Source of the DNA: Chelonoidis abingdonii
Lineage: Eukaryota; Chordata; Testudines; Testudinidae
Length of the DNA: 64,000 nucleotides
NCBI RefSeq assembly: GCF_003597395.2
Contig: NC_133770.1
Coordinates: forward strand, 84,953,576-85,017,575
Direction of reading: 5' to 3'
Shown: piece after piece, positions 59,661 through 64,000 of the stretch
Layout of the letters: each line of letters starts with the position of its first letter
Numbering within the stretch: the stretch's first letter is position 1
The notes under the pieces: model-generated
The model's database searches: none
What the model was told of the DNA's origin: nothing
Seen by the model: only the letters and a program-made list of their open reading frames with translations
Translations under genes and position numbers: made by a program

Positions 59661-62060
59661 CTAAAATTTAGCATTTCCCTTGAGGTAGGTAGGGCTCACT
59701 TATCCCACATACCCCCCTGCTTCAGGTTTCCATCTGCTTATCTACAGACCCTGCCCTTCTTTCTTTGCTTCTGGGGATGCTCTTTTAACAGTTCTCAAGT
59801 TCTTTAAGATTTTCTTCCCCTTTCCCAAACTGAGAGATTACTATGCTCTTCTAGAGACCAGACTTCAAAGGCTTTGACCACTGTACTGTCAGTTGAGCAC
59901 CAGTGATCAGGCTATCTAAACCACTTAACTTTGGTTTTGCAAATATGGAAAAACCACTTGAGTGTTTGAACCCCTCATTAACCTTTGGCAAGCAACACCC
60001 TAACCATCTAACAGAATGATGTAATATTCATAAAAATAATACAGGTATCTCTCACCTTCTTCACAAGTTGTTTCATTGATATCTCCTCCTAATGGAAACA
60101 GTTTTACAAGGCCCCAGATATTGACTAACACTCAGACAAAAAGGGGCAACAATAGATGGATGAATACACATAAATCTTACAGTCAGATTTCTGGTACAAA
60201 TAGTTGTATTTTGAAGTTCAAATACTGTTTTCATTAATACCAAGTGTAACAGTCAGATCTCATTCAGATTAGATAAAACAGTGTATATATTTGAAGGTAC
60301 AACAAAAAAAGGAGAAAACAAATTTTTTTAAACAATAACTGCTTAATGAGACATCTGCGGAAAGGTCATCCAAGCTAATTTATCAATTTAGCTAAGTGAA
60401 TAGGCCAATTAACCCAGTTCAAACCATGTCTGAAACCTGCTTGCTATCTAACAGCCAAAGATCTCCCTCCCTGAGATCGCATGTGTGGGGGTGTCCTTCC
60501 CCTGGGAGGAAGTATTTCCCTGTACTACTGTTGGCCCTATTTCATGTATGAGGCACCATGCCTCTGGGATTTCTCAGGGAGCCCATTTCTGTGTGACTTG
60601 TGATAAATTCTTTTACAAGTGGAAAACACACTATTAATATCAAAACATCTACTGTTCTATCAAGAACAAAGGGAAATTCACCACTCTAGCTAAATCATGA
60701 TTCTAATCTGTTTCCTCCTTTGACTCATGAATCACATTTCCTCAAATCACCTTTGATCATCTACTCTAAGAAGCATCTCAGCAAATAAAGCATGGAAATT
60801 GCTGAATACTCAGTGTTATCTGCTATATTTTAGTGACTGCCCTCTATACGGTTTGTCTGTATGGTACTGAAGTGTGACTGAATGGCTGCTGAACCTCAGG
60901 AGCTCCACTGAAAATAAGATGTGTGTCCATGAAACTGTCCCAGTAAGAAAAAAATTAATATTAATTGTATTGTTACAGTAACATTGATCAATTCAGAGGG
61001 TGTTTAGTCTTGCAGTCATTAATACCTTCAGGCTAGGAACTGTGCTCTTTGTTCAGTGAACAAACAGACACCTTACTGAACGATTGTGGCTTTAAGCCAC
61101 TGTCCTTGTTGTCAGTATTGAGCGACAGTGGCACGCTGGCAGCTGCTCCCTCCTGCAAGTTCTTCACTCTGCAGTGGTTCATGACCTCTGGGCTAAAGTT
61201 TTAATGCTGCTTGAAGCTAACAGCTCTAATCATTCTCCAGTAGACCCAATCAAACGCAAGAGTCCTCCTTGGCCTAACTGCTCACTGCATAGACAATGAT
61301 TGTAATAAACAAATGTCCTGAACCATCTGCAAAGGCCCTTGTCTTAGGAGCCTACATTTTGTACCACTGCCTTTTACCCCACAAAATCCACTTTCCATTA
61401 CAGCCCATCATCAGAATAATGAACCATATTTTGCATGTATAGAACACTTCCCGGGCCAGATCCAGGATAAGTTTCACCTCCCTGTGCCAAGCTAGCCCCA
61501 TGTGCTGGAGGGGGACTTCAGCCCACATTGCTACTGCCTGCCCTCCATCAGGGTTTCAGGGTTAGAGAGCAGCTTTGAAATCTGCCAGCATCTCTGCAGG
61601 AAACCCACACACAAGGGCTGCTGAGGAGATGTACTGAATCTGTGTATTCACTAACTGCCCTGGCCTCGCCCATTCTCTGGGCTGTAACAAATGCTGTGCT
61701 GTCTCCCTGAAGTGGGGAGTTTGTCATCAGCATAATCTGCTCTCCCACAGCAGACGTTCTGTCTCAGGGGCTTTATTCATGGGAACAAACTGACTTCTGG
61801 CCTAAGCAGAATTTAACCCTGCACCTTCAAAGCACAGTTCAGAGTCTGAGTTCAGACTAGAACCCCAAAGTTGCTTGTTTGAAACTCTTCACTGCTTCTC
61901 TGAACCTCCAGTGCACAGTATTTGGCTGAAAATGAAGTTTGAACAGGCTTTGTTCCTCCTTCAAATCCCTCCTTAAAACTTCCCTTTGCCATGGTGCCTA
62001 CAAAAAACTTGGCAGTGTTTACGCAGCTGATATGCTGAGACTACTGCCTATCATGCTGAC
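59661..62060. other. FYCO1 intron 13, unassigned
   Basis: No gene recognised. I looked for the conserved GOLD-domain exon sequences of FYCO1 and did not find them. Confidence 0.4.
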
Positions 62061-62069
62061 TAATATTGT

Positions 62070-62260
62070 GTCTTTGTTTCTTTGTGCTTCCCCATCTGCC
62101 TGTAGCCACGTTTTGTCTCTTGACTTGTACTTTGATTGTAAGCTCTTCGGGGCAGGAACCATTTTTTGGTTCTGTGTCTGTGCAGCACGTAGCGCAATGG
62201 TGTCCTGGTCCAAGGCTTGAGCTCCCAGGCACTGCCGCATACCAATAATAACTAATAATT
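62070..62260 (+). repeat. SINE- or LINE-tail-like repeat
   Basis: ttgtaagctcttcggggcag followed by gtgcagcacgtagcgcaatgg and ending in accaataataactaataatt is a repeat tail recurrent in reptile genomes. A weaker relative is at 42715-42800. I cannot name the family with certainty. Confidence 0.5.
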
Positions 62261-64000
62261 GAGGCCCTACGTCGTTCGTGACATTGCGAAAATTGTGGAT
62301 CCCGCAATATTAGGCTTCCACTGACATTTTGATTTTAATTAGCTTACTTTGCACAGGCCACAGTTTTGCCTGTATTTTGTGTATGCAATTAGTACTGCAC
62401 TAACATTCAAAACCTATAAAATGTGAAAACCTTAAGTGACTGGACTCGGTTTCTACAGCAGTTGTATTAAGACATTTAGTCTTCTGACTTTTATATTGTA
62501 CTCGTCAGGATTTGTTTTGTTTTTTAAATGTATGTAATATAGTTGCAGCAAAATGTCTGGTTATCAAAAAAAAAACAAAACCCTAATATTTGAGCATTTA
62601 TATTGTTCCAGCCAGGGACGACAGAACGGGGAGGCCATGGCCCTCCCACTCCCTGGGCAGGTGGAGGGTTTGTCTCCCCCCCAGCCTGGCTCCAGCTTCT
62701 GCCTTGGCCAGGGGTGGGACCTCTGGGGGAAGAGAAGAGGAAAGTGAGGGGCCATGGAGGGGGCAGGACACCCTGCTCCCCCACTTTTGGGATGGCTCCG
62801 CAGCCCCTGCCAGCAATTTTTTCTTAAACAAATAGGTCTACTCTGGCTTTTCCAAATTACCGCTATTAATAAAGGTCCATTATTAGTTTCCCGTGATTTT
62901 CCATGTCTTGTCCACACCTCAGCCGCAGTTATTTGAGGATCATACCACAATTCAAGTAGGGCCTTACTAATAATAATCATGTCAGGTAAATTCTCTTTGG
63001 ACAAGAAATTCTGTGAGGAGTTCTGTGAGTATTTCTTCTTCCAGGTAGAAGCTCAGATGCTTGTGAAAATGGAAAATGATGGATGGGGGGGTGGGGAATT
63101 AAACAAGCAAGTTTTATTCAACTTTGGCTTGTGAAATTAGCAAAAGCTCAGTTGTTTCCTGTTTTGTTCAACTGGGGCACTAATCCTTACTGAAAATGCT
63201 ATCATAATAGTTTAATTTCAGGACGGATTGTGAAAAATATTTTCCATTCTTTATTTCTTTATTTTTATTAGCCATGTTAGTTGATCCATTCTGCTTTTAA
63301 AAGAAAGAAAAGCAAAACAATCTGAACACTCTTATATGGCTGAGAAAGAGTTACGTGCATCATGAAAATGGTAGGAACAACCTTGCTCAATGAGCGATGG
63401 ACTGCCCCCTAGTGAGGTTAGATAAATATACAGAATTCTGTTCTGTAAATTAATGGAACACCACTGACCTCTATAGGCCACATTCTTCACTGATATAACT
63501 CCGGTGTTCTCAGTGAAGTGCTACCAGTGTTGAATTTGGACCACTCTCTTCAGTGGAGTAGCATCACAGTAAATGAGGTGAGAAGTTGGCCAGTGAGTAA
63601 CAAATATTGTGGGGAAGATGTCAAGTCAGGTGTAAGCTGTCAGAAAATGAGTAAACATGGCATAGTGTACCTGGCACTGACTTGATGCTCAGTGGGTGGG
63701 CAGAATTAGTTGCACTTACCAGTTAAATTGCATAGCAAGTTGAGGAGAGGGCCAAGTGAGACAATGTACAAGGCCAGCAGCCACAAATAGCACGGATCTC
63801 AACAGAATAGTAAAAAGTGTGTGTTTGGTCAGGGGATGGAACATGCCTTCACATGTTGCCCCCGTGGTTTAATTTATAGTCCAAGGGGCCAGTAAAGAGT
63901 GTGGGATTAGTGGATAATTAGGGAACGTTAATCCCATGGTACAAAACCTGACAGCAGAGTCTGAGCCACTTATAGCAAAACCAGAATTATTATTTTTGCT
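62261..64000. other. right edge, unassigned with one GC-rich block
   Basis: A GC-rich block at about 62610-62815 gives overlapping open frames on both strands and looks like a degenerate transposon, though no matching target duplication was found. The rest is AT-rich without recognisable genes or FYCO1 exons. Confidence 0.4.

Noticed and set aside
62524..63004. Cluster of open frames on both strands
   Set aside because: A GC-rich block with low-complexity products and no start context or splice signals. A transposon origin was suspected but no target duplication was found.

Overview
The window is a vertebrate nuclear sequence, most likely from a turtle (Testudines). Support comes from split exons with consensus splice sites, CR1 LINEs including one with a long intact frame, a DIRS-type retroelement, and many hAT-type miniature transposons. 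A crocodilian or other sauropsid is a less likely alternative. There is no sign of bacterial or viral genes, operons or CRISPR.

The window carries most of FYCO1 on the + strand. FYCO1 is the autophagosome and late-endosome adaptor that links LC3 and PI3P membranes to kinesin. Thirteen coding exons were placed by splice sites and a continuous reading phase, from the ATG at 2932 to a donor at 34691. They encode about 1381 residues: N-terminus, RUN domain, a long coiled coil (mostly one 2.6-kb exon at 21673-24303), a FYVE zinc finger and the LC3-interaction motif. The C-terminal GOLD-domain exons were not found and presumably lie beyond position 64000. If so, the intron after 34690 is at least 29 kb long. 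Inside it, on the opposite strand at 45956-46987, is the intact single-exon coding region of the chemokine receptor CXCR6. The same nesting is known in mammals.

The rest is introns and flanks filled with transposable elements. (1) About 4.6-9.64 kb: an old + strand CR1 interrupted by a younger - strand CR1 that keeps a 910-codon endonuclease/reverse transcriptase frame. (2) At least eight hAT-like short elements bounded by matching 8-bp target duplications (217-570, 1461-1638, 3863-4247, 12546-12668, 13052-13843, 17753-18456, 28498-28637, 37065-37379), with two weaker cases at 10718-11357 and 47663-47796. (3) 11.9-12.5 kb: a three-layer nested insertion. (4) 35606-36063: a TA-flanked MITE with an internal 110-bp tandem repeat. 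(5) 37.39-40.95 kb: a frame-broken non-LTR retroelement, R4/Dong- or R2-like, headed by a tRNA-like sequence and carrying repeated leader copies. (6) 53.3-54.7 kb: a GC-rich hAT-like element containing a long palindrome of about 670 bp. (7) 54.7-59.66 kb: a decayed DIRS-type element with gag, RT, RNase H and tyrosine recombinase remnants and inverted terminal arms.

No new biological system was found. The points most worth checking are the nested and palindromic transposon structures, the possibly low-quality tandem patch at 37.4-40.9 kb, and the conserved CXCR6-in-FYCO1 arrangement.
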